From a virus, in IMG/VR virus record IMGVR_UViG_3300046467_002227, positions 1 to 40,829 of that record: 40,829 nucleotides of DNA, one strand, 5' to 3'. Below the pieces are notes generated by a model. It was not told where the DNA came from. It worked only from the letters and a program-made list of their open reading frames with translations, and ran no database searches. Below are positions 1-8,542 of this stretch, one piece after another. Positions within the stretch are counted from its first letter, which is position 1, and each line of letters starts with the position of its first letter. The translations under genes and the position numbers were made by a program.

Positions 1-504
1 GCTTAGAGGTGTGATGAAGTCAGTATTCAAATAAAACTCCATAAAATACTTGATATAAGTGTCTATACTATCGATCTTGGGAGCCAAATTATGCTTATCA
101 ATGTACGTCCCTAGGAATAATACATTATAGTTTTTAATAAACTCTGCATATATCTCTTTCGGATCAACCCACCCTGTCTTGGCGCTCAGCTTATGAAGGA
201 AGTGTCCTTCCCCGATGTTAACGCCCGGGCGGGTGGCGGCTCGTCGCATGTACCTACGAAGACCCTCGAATGCATCTACTACAAAATTCAAAGCTTTTAT
301 ATCTTTAGTTTGCCTTATGGATTTAAGCTTGGAAGAACGTACAAGTATGGAATTAAAGTCTGCATCGACGCGACCATAGTAATATCTTTTATCCCAAGTG
401 TTCAGATATTCGGGATTAGTAGAATTATAAAAGGTGTCATATACACGACGCAACTTGTAAAGTTGTTGTGGAGACAATTCATTCGTGGCCCAGGCACTAC
501 CCAT
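1..504 (-). CDS. conserved phage protein, probably virion/baseplate (partial, runs off left edge)
   Basis: An open frame starts at ATG 504 and stays open for 168 codons to the left edge, so the C-terminus lies outside the window. It overlaps the end of the preceding gene by 8 bases (ATGGGTAG holds both this start and that stop), which supports translational coupling. The protein begins MGSAWATNELSPQQLYKLRR and contains YYYGRVDADFNS and ALNFVVDAFEGLRRYMRRAA. That pattern resembles a conserved protein of unknown function I recall from marine T4-like phages, near baseplate genes. No catalytic motif, signal peptide or membrane segment is seen. Its place directly after the hub-like protein suggests a structural or baseplate role, which is inference from position. 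Confidence 0.75.
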   Translation of the reverse strand, partial: MGSAWATNELSPQQLYKLRRVYDTFYNSTNPEYLNTWDKRYYYGRVDADFNSILVRSSKLKSIRQTKDIKALNFVVDAFEGLRRYMRRAATRPGVNIGEGHFLHKLSAKTGWVDPKEIYAEFIKNYNVLFLGTYIDKHNLAPKIDSIDTYIKYFMEFYLNTDFITPLS

Positions 505-3403
505 TGCTTTTCTTCCTTTTATCTCCGGAAGACAACCAAATACAACTAAGGTCTGTCGAAAAGCCGCCCTCATCAATGACATGCTTTACTGTGGTAACCT
601 GATAATAACCACCTAATCCAAAACGCCGAAAAATAGAACCTGGATCGCTGGGGCTCTTGAGATTACTCATGTAAGTAGGGTTAATATAAATTTTCTGAGC
701 CGGTTGGAAAAGTGTAGTACCAAATAAGCTCACGTCTGCATTATAGAAGCGATAATATTGGTTCAACGCCTTGCTGTGATTGGCAAATTGCTTTTCTTCA
801 TAGTAAGGGATCTTTCGTTTAGCAAACTTAAGCTGGTGAACAATCCCTGAATCTTGACCTACAAGCAAGTGATACAAACCATTATTAAAATCTTCCGTAT
901 AGTTCCCTCGTCGTTCGTTCCCCGAAGGAGTAGATGGAAAAAAGATCACATAGTCCACAGACCCCTGCACCCCTAAATCTCTATCAACATTAATATTAGA
1001 ATCCCACAACACACTTTGTATGTCTTTAACATCAATGCTCTGTACGGTACTCTCAGGACCCAAAGAATAAGCTCCAGCTTCATCGATCGGGATGTCAGTG
1101 GGCTGCAGCGGGGCCTTGCCGCGGATTCGTGGCAATGACATAATTTTTGTACCCAATTGAGTTTTATACTGCCGCCCTTTTATTTCACGGTTATTCAAGG
1201 AAAGAAAATTCAGTGATTTGGTGACTACCTGTTCAAAAAAATTGCTTATAAACGATAGTAAAGAATAATTAGCGCGTTGGCGCCCTACTATCTCAGCTGC
1301 CATCCAGTCGTTGAAGTAAGATATGGCTATAGGAACATTCTGAAGGGGGATCTGAATCGGGTCGGGGGATACCAGCGGGTCGTCGTAAGTAAACGGCACC
1401 ATCATAAACTCTGTATTATCAGCTAGCGGGTTGTCTTTTCTGACGGTTTCTATCAGGGACTCAAATAGATCCCCCAAGTAAAAAAAATAAATTCGGTAAT
1501 GACCAGGCTTAGCTTTGGGGGCTGCTCGAAATAATAAGTCGTTGAACGCCGCTAGATCGGCACTGCCGTCGGCCTCCATTGATTGGGCCCACGCGTCCAA
1601 CACCTCCCCTTTCATCCCTGGAGTAGCATTCCCCGAAGTAAATTTGGTAATCCGCCCCAAAATATCAAAATTGTCGTTGGGTATATCCACTGCCTTCAAA
1701 CCATCTAGGGCTACGATATTCTCGATGATGGAACGCATTCTCTCTTTACGGCTACTTAATAATAAGTTTTTTTGTTTAGAGTTAAGTTCCTGAGCTTTCT
1801 TTTTAAACTCCTCTCGCTGGGCAGTCGATGTATTTCGGTCCTTAATTTTACCCCGGATGTTTTTTAGATGGTGTTGTATGCGACGACGGTCTCTTTTATA
1901 CTGTAACGACGTGAGTACATCCATACTAGGTGCGTCGAGCATTTGTTCAGTTCTTCCACGATACGAGATGTCCAACGTCACGGAGCCGTCTTCGTTAAAA
2001 CTTAATTGATGGTCCGTCTTGAAGAGATACAAATGCATCACGTTATCGCGTACTGCTGTCAATAGCTCCGGTGAGAAGAGGCCGTCTTTGTCATCTGGTA
2101 CGGACCACCCTACTACCAGTTTTATTTGATGATGTTCTGGATTGAGTTCTTCGTTTCCATCAGCGTCCAAGCGATACCGTGAGTTTCTCCAGATCAGATC
2201 CAAGAAGTGAGGGTCCTTAAGAGCCGGATTGCCCGGGCTATCACCGGTTTCCATGGCCTCTTCAGCTTGGCGTATCATTTCAGGAGTAAACAATGCACCA
2301 AGGTCTTGGAAAAACACGCTCATGTCTACTTTAAAAAGTCGCTGAGCGATCTTGAGTATAGTGCCCGTCTGCTCAATAGAAACTTTCTTGATGCCCACGC
2401 TTGAAGGTCGGCCAGCCTCTTGAAAGAGAATACGATCTAAATCTTTTTCTAGTATATGGTTCTGGAAGACTAGCTCTTGTTCTATCCTTTTAGCAGGGTC
2501 ATCCTCCGCGTCAGGACTTAAAACTTTAAACACCCGGATCTTGGGTACCAACAAAGCTTGCTGTGCAGGAGTGATACGGAAAAAAGGCTCCACAGTATTT
2601 TTCCCTAGTAGGGAAGCAATGATATCATCTGTATCCCCGCGTACTGTAATGAAATTTTTATACCCTTTAAATTTATCAGAGGCTCGCTCACGATTACGCA
2701 TAGATAAGATATCTAAATTGTTGATTAAATATTTCTGTTCTTTTTGTGCGCAACTATCAACGTGAGGAGGCTCCTCTACGATTATATCGTCAGCTGTAAC
2801 TTGGCCTGCGCCGGCGATGGCATCCTTTTTTAATTTAGTCCGAGCTTCCTCTGATAAGGGAAACTTTTTCATGTATGGTCTGAGTACTGCTCTCTTGAAA
2901 AACTCTCCGGGCTTCTTTTTTCCAAAAACCTTTTTAAGAGAGTTAACTGATAATGTGCTTCCCTTTGGGGTTACGACTGGCTGGCCGTCCGCAAAGTCCC
3001 ACATATCATTAATGACGAGGGCGTAATACTTTTCTAGTGGTATCATCCACTCCGTATCTGTATGCGGTTCCGAGTGGCCATCTTTGTCTATATGAGTCCC
3101 CATCTGAAGGCCAGTCATTTCCTCTAGAAACTTTAATACAGAACGGTCGGTAACTTGGTCCTTTTTTGTGGGCGTGCCCGGCGGCAAGTCTTTCTCTTTT
3201 ATAACTCCTGCGCTGTCCCCTATAGGGGTGCCCTCCGCCGCTGGCCGGGGGTCTTCGTCTTCGCTGTTGAATGCTTGCAGTCTTCTTTCTCGTGCAACTT
3301 CCTCGATGGCGCTTTGACGTTTTAAGTAAAAGCGGATGTTGCGAGCAATTTCAAAAGCGGTGTTATAGCCTAATTCTAGTAAACCAATGTCGTTAAGGCC
3401 CAT
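497..3403 (-). CDS. large baseplate hub-like virion protein (968 aa)
   Basis: This is a long soluble protein with no membrane segment. The last 100 residues, ending in GLGGYYQVTTVKHVIDEGGFSTDLSCIW, have the form seen at the end of phage tail-hub proteins of the gp27/gpD/XkdQ type, where a beta domain closes with a GGFxTxL strand. A middle region (about 290-520, with KIRVFKVL, GIKKVSIEQTG and a KLVVGWSV strand) resembles large structural proteins of marine myoviruses. The first 230 residues are charged and low in complexity. The order tape measure, small tail protein, LysM protein, then this protein matches the Bacillus PBSX order xkdO-xkdP-xkdQ, where xkdQ is the hub. At 968 residues it is far longer than T4 gp27 (391). 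The start has GGGG eight bases upstream. The hub assignment is inference; a structural tail role is fairly safe. Confidence 0.6.
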   Translation of the reverse strand: MGLNDIGLLELGYNTAFEIARNIRFYLKRQSAIEEVARERRLQAFNSEDEDPRPAAEGTPIGDSAGVIKEKDLPPGTPTKKDQVTDRSVLKFLEEMTGLQMGTHIDKDGHSEPHTDTEWMIPLEKYYALVINDMWDFADGQPVVTPKGSTLSVNSLKKVFGKKKPGEFFKRAVLRPYMKKFPLSEEARTKLKKDAIAGAGQVTADDIIVEEPPHVDSCAQKEQKYLINNLDILSMRNRERASDKFKGYKNFITVRGDTDDIIASLLGKNTVEPFFRITPAQQALLVPKIRVFKVLSPDAEDDPAKRIEQELVFQNHILEKDLDRILFQEAGRPSSVGIKKVSIEQTGTILKIAQRLFKVDMSVFFQDLGALFTPEMIRQAEEAMETGDSPGNPALKDPHFLDLIWRNSRYRLDADGNEELNPEHHQIKLVVGWSVPDDKDGLFSPELLTAVRDNVMHLYLFKTDHQLSFNEDGSVTLDISYRGRTEQMLDAPSMDVLTSLQYKRDRRRIQHHLKNIRGKIKDRNTSTAQREEFKKKAQELNSKQKNLLLSSRKERMRSIIENIVALDGLKAVDIPNDNFDILGRITKFTSGNATPGMKGEVLDAWAQSMEADGSADLAAFNDLLFRAAPKAKPGHYRIYFFYLGDLFESLIETVRKDNPLADNTEFMMVPFTYDDPLVSPDPIQIPLQNVPIAISYFNDWMAAEIVGRQRANYSLLSFISNFFEQVVTKSLNFLSLNNREIKGRQYKTQLGTKIMSLPRIRGKAPLQPTDIPIDEAGAYSLGPESTVQSIDVKDIQSVLWDSNINVDRDLGVQGSVDYVIFFPSTPSGNERRGNYTEDFNNGLYHLLVGQDSGIVHQLKFAKRKIPYYEEKQFANHSKALNQYYRFYNADVSLFGTTLFQPAQKIYINPTYMSNLKSPSDPGSIFRRFGLGGYYQVTTVKHVIDEGGFSTDLSCIWLSSGDKRKKSNG

Positions 3404-3406
3404 AGT

Positions 3407-3745
3407 TTATACCCCGTAATAAGATAGGACTTTTTCCAAAGGGAAGGGGATTCGTACCATATCCCCATACTGGAGGTGTCCCTCAGTAGGCTTCTTGTTA
3501 AACCATGCTATAACCCACCAAAGGTTTGAGTCACCGTAGTGTTGATGGGCTAATTTGAAATACCTATCACCCATTTTCCAAATATGTTTGACGGTTGTGA
3601 GAGAGGCCATTTGTATCACAGAAGGATATTTCATATCCGGGCTGTCGAATTGTCGAAATTCCCTGAGGCCTCGGTCTTTTAAGAATTCCCGATAGGATTC
3701 GTTTTTGTTGACAAAAGTTCGACGAGTTGCATATCTATAAGCCAT
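3407..3745 (-). CDS. 53: LysM-domain baseplate wedge protein, gp53-like
   Basis: This 112-residue protein ends in a LysM-type domain (about residues 50-112). WKMGDRYFKLAHQHYGDSNL is followed by WWVIAWFN, and GDMVRIPFPLEKVLSYYGV closes the domain. T4 gp53 and the Afp7/XkdP-type proteins of contractile injection systems carry this domain in the inner baseplate, joining the tube end to the wedge; they are structural there rather than cell-wall hydrolases. The ATG overlaps the TAA of the upstream gene by one base (TAATG), and the next gene follows after three bases, so the three are co-translated. A domain-level call is secure; equivalence to gp53 rather than to the LysM part of XkdP is less certain. 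Confidence 0.75.
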   Translation of the reverse strand: MAYRYATRRTFVNKNESYREFLKDRGLREFRQFDSPDMKYPSVIQMASLTTVKHIWKMGDRYFKLAHQHYGDSNLWWVIAWFNKKPTEGHLQYGDMVRIPFPLEKVLSYYGV

Positions 3746-4683
3746 TACGGTTTGTTACCCTCTCCATCTACATCGGTGCCTTGGCTGCTGATCCAGTCCA
3801 CACCTTCGGAAATGCTTGAGCCCCAAGATGATAAGATACCTTCCGATTCAGCAGCGGCGACCTCGTCGCCGGGGCCCAAACTAGATCTGCGTGCAGATGG
3901 TGGAGGGGGAGGAGGTTTGTCTATAGCATATGGGAAGGCATCGCCGGGGCCGTCATTATACGGTTGAGGGTTACCTTGAGATTTGTCGGTACCTTCAGGA
4001 AGTTCTGACCATTCGTCACTAAATCCAAGAGGGTGCGTATGCAGCACAGCAAAACTCAAGTATATGTCAAAGGATTTAGGATAAATTGATGGAGTACCAA
4101 AAGGTGTCTCGTCTCCAAAATTTGAGGCGAAGCCCCCCAAAACATCCCCCAATGGAATGTCCGCAATCGTCCCGTCATCCCCATCAAAGACGCCTTCCTT
4201 CATATCAGGTGAGAAGTCAATACTCTGGATGGTGCCCACAAGTCCTTTGTTTGGATTAACCGAGTCGCGGGCCCAGTTCATGAATTTGATTCTCCATAAA
4301 GGGGCAGCTTTCAGTACTCGATTACCAGTTCCAGCAGCGTTAGTATAGGTAGGATAACACATCCTTATCAATTGTGATAGCCTTTGTAGATTCTTGTATG
4401 AATCATATGCGCTAGCGGCAGGTACCGAGAAGGAGATGGTCATGTTGCGGCTCGTTCCTTGAAAATTCATGATAGGGTCCATCCTCCCGTAAACCCTTTG
4501 GGAAGACCAATCCACCGCGTAACTATCCCTGAAATCTTTGATAAAAGCTTTAAACCCTACCATCTTGCCGCTGGGAATATGTGTTATCAATACAACTTTG
4601 CCGCCAGAGGCCATTGCATCAGTAGGGTCGTCACCCCCTTTGCTGCTATGGGGCATACCCTCTCTTGTCAAGAAACGACTCAT
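3745..4683 (-). CDS. tail/baseplate structural protein (312 aa)
   Basis: This soluble protein sits between the tape measure and the LysM protein; its ATG overlaps the tape-measure stop (ATGA). The core (about 30-220) contains WSSQRVYGRMDPIMNFQGTS followed by MTISFSVPA. I recall this pattern from virion proteins of marine and jumbo myoviruses encoded beside LysM baseplate genes. The tail (about 225-312) is low complexity with six consecutive prolines (KPPPPPPSARR) and many Ser, Gly and Asp, and looks disordered. By position it may cap the tube or correspond to the N-terminal part of PBSX XkdP, whose LysM part is here a separate gene. That equivalence is inference. Confidence 0.6.
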   Translation of the reverse strand: MSRFLTREGMPHSSKGGDDPTDAMASGGKVVLITHIPSGKMVGFKAFIKDFRDSYAVDWSSQRVYGRMDPIMNFQGTSRNMTISFSVPAASAYDSYKNLQRLSQLIRMCYPTYTNAAGTGNRVLKAAPLWRIKFMNWARDSVNPNKGLVGTIQSIDFSPDMKEGVFDGDDGTIADIPLGDVLGGFASNFGDETPFGTPSIYPKSFDIYLSFAVLHTHPLGFSDEWSELPEGTDKSQGNPQPYNDGPGDAFPYAIDKPPPPPPSARRSSLGPGDEVAAAESEGILSSWGSSISEGVDWISSQGTDVDGEGNKP

Positions 4684-6800
4684 AACACCGGTGCCTGATC
4701 ATGTGCTTGGATAGGAATTTCTCCAGACAGGACTTTTACTAATGCTCTTGTCACGAGCCCAGTCATTACAGTACCGTATTGGGCGTCTCTTATTACCAAT
4801 TGAATCGTGCCACGGCCGGCGTCATCCAGGCCGGCTGGGAGTGGTTGTGTTATCTTGGAGCGGCGTCCGCCTCCCGTTTTTTTCTCGAAGTGTGCGGCGA
4901 CGTTCGTGCTCCTTCTCGTTACAACGCCGTCATTTATTTCTGGCTCCATGGCGGACATGGCTGCTTGGAGAGCTTGTGTGATTTGTTGTACTGAAGCCCT
5001 GGTATACTTGTGTGCTATGGCTGCCGGGGCCCCGCCGAGTTTGGCATTTATTATATCAATAGCTTCGACTCCTGTGTCTCGGGACATTGTAGCAAAGTCA
5101 GTTGCAGCTGGGCGGACGGCGCTTACTAAATCATTGCCCGCTTGATTAAATTGTTGGGCACCTCGTTTAACGATATCTCCTATCCCAGCATATTGATCAG
5201 CAAATTGTCCTTGTCCATATCCCAAAACCCTCTCCATATTAATGCCGTCTCCAAGAGCCGCCTCAACGTTTTCAGTCAAATCCGACTCAAATAAACGCCT
5301 AATGGCGCCGCGGCTCATCCCTAACTGTTGAGCAAAGGCCTGGATTAGGTAAGGGTCATCTAGATCCTGACCGGAAGCCATAGCTGCATTTTGTATTTGA
5401 CGATAAAACCCCACGATATCACCCTCGTTAACCGCCTTGATTAGGGCAATCTCATCGATGACTTCCCCTCCTCCCAGAATAGCATTAATGTCACCAGCAA
5501 GAGTAGCCGCTTTGTCAAATTCACCAAACTTTTGTGCGGTGTTAACAAGCTCGTCCATCCCGATATCAGTATTTTTTACAGCAACTAGTAAGTCACGGAA
5601 TGCACCCTGGCCTTGTTCGCCAAAATGAGCTAAATTTTTACCATGTGTTTGTAAATCAGTCATGGCTTGAGAAAAAGGATAATTAATTTCATGGGTGGTT
5701 AAATGAATAGCCTCCATAAAATCGAGGGCGCCGGCGGTGCCCAACCCAAAACTCCTACTAGCCTCGTTAATAGCGTGTGCGGAGGCTTCAGTGGACGCGC
5801 CCAGCACCTTCATACCCACTCCTGCTCGTAAAATCTGCTCTTGCATATCCTTCGTTTCCCGTGTAAAACTACGGTTGACGGTACCCATTGTTGTAAATAA
5901 TTCAGTAGTATCTTCTAATGTGAACCCGTATCTTTCCATTACATGGCCAGTCTCGGTAAACAATTCTTTCAAGTAACGCTGCGCGGGGGCAGCCCCTAGG
6001 CGATGCATGCGTTCTTCATACTCATGAGTCAGCCCCAAATTGCGACGCATAAGGGCGGCGGCGTTGTCGGCTAAGACAGGCCACTTAAGAGCAACACCCA
6101 TCTGGTTAAGAACAGCACTCGTAACATCGAAGCCTAATACTTTTTGCATTGTAGGCAACAAGGTTGTAAGCGATGATGTGAGTGTCTTGAGCGCGGCGGC
6201 GGAGCCCTTGCCTCCCTTCAAGACAGTTTTAAAAACACCTCCAAGACCTCCCAGAACTTTCGCAACTTCCTTACCGCCCTCCAGGGCCAGTTTGGCTGCG
6301 ACGCCAGTCCCTACAATTTGGGCTATTAGGGGAGGTCCCCGGTCCTTGTGTGTTACCTTCTCTATCGTCTCTGTAAATTTGAGGAGTTTTTCAAAGTATT
6401 TAATATGTTCATTGTCAGGATCCACGTCCATCGGAGGAATTGTGTTCAGTTTTCCCAAAGCTTTAGTGGCTGCGTCGGCTGACTGTGTTAATTTATCAAC
6501 ATCTATCTTAAGTGTATTAAACTTTTCTATTTGCGTATCAATAGCGGCGCTGCCACCAGAAAGGTCGCCTATCTTGGTAATGAGACCATCTACGGCCTCC
6601 TTGATTTTCATGACCTGAGCATGTGTACTGGTAAATTTGTTGTCTAAAATGCTATTTAGTTTTTCAAGTGTAACATCTAGCTTCTTAGTTAACTCTTCAA
6701 TATTTTTGGGACTGGATTCATCCGGAGCGTTAGCCAGTACTGGCAGAATAACCCCAACAGCAATTACTAAAGCAATATTTAATAATACATAAATCAACAC
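4680..6800 (-). CDS. tail tape measure protein
   Basis: At 706 residues this is the only long, helix-rich protein after the tube and chaperone genes, the standard place for the tape measure, which sets tail length and lies inside the tube. It has coiled-coil-like heptads (about 30-130), an Ala/Gly-rich hydrophobic stretch (about 160-220, with KVLGGLGGVFKTVLKGGKGS) and a long helical region after it. The start is GTG at 6800, with GGAG eight bases upstream; the only nearby ATG (6790) is out of frame and stops after two codons. With this start the protein opens with a hydrophobic stretch (LIYVLLNIALVIAVGVILPVL) followed by ANAPDE, which looks like a signal peptide or membrane anchor. That is unusual for a tape measure. 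Confidence 0.8.
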   Translation of the reverse strand: MLIYVLLNIALVIAVGVILPVLANAPDESSPKNIEELTKKLDVTLEKLNSILDNKFTSTHAQVMKIKEAVDGLITKIGDLSGGSAAIDTQIEKFNTLKIDVDKLTQSADAATKALGKLNTIPPMDVDPDNEHIKYFEKLLKFTETIEKVTHKDRGPPLIAQIVGTGVAAKLALEGGKEVAKVLGGLGGVFKTVLKGGKGSAAALKTLTSSLTTLLPTMQKVLGFDVTSAVLNQMGVALKWPVLADNAAALMRRNLGLTHEYEERMHRLGAAPAQRYLKELFTETGHVMERYGFTLEDTTELFTTMGTVNRSFTRETKDMQEQILRAGVGMKVLGASTEASAHAINEASRSFGLGTAGALDFMEAIHLTTHEINYPFSQAMTDLQTHGKNLAHFGEQGQGAFRDLLVAVKNTDIGMDELVNTAQKFGEFDKAATLAGDINAILGGGEVIDEIALIKAVNEGDIVGFYRQIQNAAMASGQDLDDPYLIQAFAQQLGMSRGAIRRLFESDLTENVEAALGDGINMERVLGYGQGQFADQYAGIGDIVKRGAQQFNQAGNDLVSAVRPAATDFATMSRDTGVEAIDIINAKLGGAPAAIAHKYTRASVQQITQALQAAMSAMEPEINDGVVTRRSTNVAAHFEKKTGGGRRSKITQPLPAGLDDAGRGTIQLVIRDAQYGTVMTGLVTRALVKVLSGEIPIQAHDQAPVL

Positions 6801-6862
6801 TGTGTCGTCTCCGTTATGGCGCCGCTAGTATAATTAGTTTTAAGTAAATAAATTACTTTTCT

Positions 6863-7093
6863 TTAAGAGGTTTCATAAGCTGCAGCTTCATCTTCATAAG
6901 TGCTGCTTAGCTTTTTTAAGAACCACACGCGGGTATGAATCGGGAGGTTATAGGCTTCTGTGAAGCTCCACCCCCCGTAATGCATTAAAGAAAAAATGTG
7001 CTCGAAGACTGTTTCAATATACTTATCGCTGAGGCCAAAAAAATTCCGCGCTGAGCGGGACCTCCAGTGGAGAAATCTTTCCACAGCCCTCAC
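6863..7093 (-). CDS. C-terminal extension of tail assembly chaperone, made by frameshift
   Basis: This frame overlaps the end of the gp26-like gene and lies just before the tape measure, where lambda gpT and other frameshifted tail-chaperone tails are encoded. Read from 7036 it gives GLSDKYIETVFEHIFSLMHY, then GGWSFTEAYNLPIHTRVWFL, a helical protein like the short chaperones found before tape measures in marine myoviruses. It has no usable start: the first possible codon (GTG 7093) has no Shine-Dalgarno sequence, and the only internal Met is mid-domain. The frame is +1 (equal to -2) relative to the upstream gene, and a run of seven T lies at the junction. Expression as a 335-336 residue fusion is therefore likely. 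The stop is TAA at 6863, 62 bases before the tape measure start. Confidence 0.65.
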   Translation of the reverse strand: MRAVERFLHWRSRSARNFFGLSDKYIETVFEHIFSLMHYGGWSFTEAYNLPIHTRVWFLKKLSSTYEDEAAAYETS

Positions 7094-7871
7094 AATCGTA
7101 TTCGTGGTTAAGAGCAGCAGCAGGAGTCAGTTGCTCATATATTTCGCGCAGCAAACGAGTATCGCGTGCGGGAGCGTTATCCAAAAAAGAGTCAATATAG
7201 GCGGTATCTTCCTCACCGTTCACAGAAAGGATAAAAGATGTCATGTACTCTTTTACAAAAGAATAATTTAAATTTTTCTTCTCTTTTTGTTCTATGCGAC
7301 GGGTGCGGGCGGCTTCCTCACCACTGTTAAGAAGCTTAACCTCTACATCGGCATGAGTGTGGGGAAGGTTCTTGATAATAAAAGTTCCTTCTGGAGTCAA
7401 CTCCACATCTTTGTCCTCGTATTCTGCATGTTGCAGAGTGAGGTTCTCGGCCAAGTTAAATTCATGTGAATGTGTTTCACGACATCGAGGACACTTTACC
7501 TCAGTCACATAGCTGGAACCGAATCCGGCAATCCGAGTTGCATATACCAAGGCGTTTTTATCTCCTAGTAAGAGCGTATCGATTTCAATAGAACTGTCTA
7601 GTATTACACTCTTTAGCAGACGATCTAAAACGTCCCCCCTCCTCAGATAAGCTTTGTTAACCAAAATATCTTCTTCTTTGGCAGTCATAAACTTAATTTC
7701 TACACTATCTTTGTTATGTAGTGGATGACCGGAAGGATAAAACTTTCCCTCTGATGGGATGTCCACCACTTCGGTCGGAGCCGTAAAAGAAAAAATACTG
7801 GATTGTGATATAGGGACTGCTTGGGGGGTGGAAGCCTGGCGCTGCACCCGATTCTTATTGTTTCGAGCCAT
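7023..7871 (-). CDS. 26: gp26-like baseplate hub assembly/tail chaperone protein
   Basis: This 282-residue protein carries the pattern of the T4 base-plate family (gp26-like): VDIPSEGKFYPSG near residue 36, FMTAKEEDIL near 61, LLLGDKNALVYATRIAGFGS near 100, then a cysteine pair C127/C130 (CPRC). A second pair, C260/C263 (CEGC), suggests the two pairs form a zinc ribbon. In T4 this family helps build the hub and is not a main virion component. The start has GAGGAG a few bases upstream, with a promoter-like region ahead (7893-7929). The zero frame ends SAEFFWPQR just after a T7 run, and the downstream frame continues as a chaperone tail, so this gene probably yields a short and a frameshifted long product. 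Confidence 0.75.
   Translation of the reverse strand: MARNNKNRVQRQASTPQAVPISQSSIFSFTAPTEVVDIPSEGKFYPSGHPLHNKDSVEIKFMTAKEEDILVNKAYLRRGDVLDRLLKSVILDSSIEIDTLLLGDKNALVYATRIAGFGSSYVTEVKCPRCRETHSHEFNLAENLTLQHAEYEDKDVELTPEGTFIIKNLPHTHADVEVKLLNSGEEAARTRRIEQKEKKNLNYSFVKEYMTSFILSVNGEEDTAYIDSFLDNAPARDTRLLREIYEQLTPAAALNHEYDCEGCGKISPLEVPLSAEFFWPQR
7037..7043 (-). other. probable frameshift (slippery) site
   Basis: The coding strand reads GCG GAA TTT TTT TGG CCT CAG CGA TAA. After the second TTT (7040-7038) a +1 slip re-pairs tRNA-Phe perfectly on TTT (7039-7037) and continues GGC CTC AGC GAT AAG in the downstream chaperone frame. A -2 slip, or polymerase slippage on the homopolymer, would reach the same frame. 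The zero-frame stop is only four codons after the site. No strong stimulatory hairpin was identified by eye. The site matches the usual position of tail-chaperone frameshifts, between tube and tape measure. Confidence 0.6.
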
Positions 7872-7892
7872 GTTCTCCTCGTAAATTTGAGA

Positions 7893-7929
7893 TATTTATA
7901 TTATACAGGGAAAGAATGCCTTTTGTAAA
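7893..7929 (-). promoter_or_regulatory. sigma70-like promoter overlapping a T4-late-type box
   Basis: On the coding strand TTTACA (7929-7924) is followed 18 bases later by a perfect TATAAT (7905-7900), predicting a start near 7893. Immediately downstream lies TATAAATA (7900-7893), the T4 late-promoter consensus. Either element would drive the gp26-like chaperone and tape measure, whose first ATG is at 7871 behind a GAGGAG site. The 70-base spacer has no other role that I can see. Confidence 0.5.
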
Positions 7930-7941
7930 ATTTATTTTCTT

Positions 7942-8508
7942 TTATCGCCCAGCTTCACGAGCGACGCCATCGGCGCCTATAGATTTCTCGGTGGCCCAGT
8001 CGTAGCGGAACTTAATAGTGAGTTCAACTATGCTATCTTCGGAATAGCTTAACTTGCCAAAATCCACGTCAGTGATAAAAGGGTTATGAAGAGTCCATTC
8101 TTCTCGAATAGCTCCGGAAGCATCAATTTGCTGTATGACAACCTGTCCTAGGGCATCCTGGGACGCCTTCTTCTTGGAGATAGTAGTTAACTCTTCTGTA
8201 GGTAGTGCTGTCGTCAAGTCCGGAATACGATAGCCCATTTGAGACAACATGTTATACAAATGATAAGCAGCATCGGGCTCTAAAGCATCTGCTATGTTAA
8301 CCGTCACCTCTTTCCATTCTACGCGGCCCGGATAATAGAAAGTGTGGTTAAGGAATACATGATCCGTGTTCTGAATGGTGAACCCGGGTTTGTTGACCCC
8401 CTTGCACAGATAAGCCGGTAGGCCCTCGGACGCGTTCCCAAAGGAAAAGAGCCACCTAAAGGACCTCTTGGGCTCCATCGTCCTATCACTCCAAATTACT
8501 TGTCCCAT
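7942..8508 (-). CDS. 19: tail tube protein, gp19-like
   Basis: This 188-residue protein has the tube-protein pattern of T4 gp19: a beta-rich start (RSFRWLFSFG), the middle KEVTVNIADALEPDAAYHLY before NMLSQMGY, and the C-terminal strand pair DVDFGKLSYSEDSIVELTIK leading to FRYDWA. Tube proteins stack as hexamers through which DNA passes. T4 gp19 is 163 residues, so the length fits. The gene directly follows the sheath gene, as 18-19 do in T4. The ATG at 8508 has GGAG upstream. Confidence 0.88.
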   Translation of the reverse strand: MGQVIWSDRTMEPKRSFRWLFSFGNASEGLPAYLCKGVNKPGFTIQNTDHVFLNHTFYYPGRVEWKEVTVNIADALEPDAAYHLYNMLSQMGYRIPDLTTALPTEELTTISKKKASQDALGQVVIQQIDASGAIREEWTLHNPFITDVDFGKLSYSEDSIVELTIKFRYDWATEKSIGADGVAREAGR

Positions 8509-8542
8509 ATTATATTTTCTCCGTAATCACTATTAATTAGTT

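Noticed and set aside
193-549. Plus-strand open frame of 118 codons at the left edge
   Set aside because: It overlaps the partial minus-strand gene and the end of the hub gene, both of which have coupled starts and recognisable patterns.
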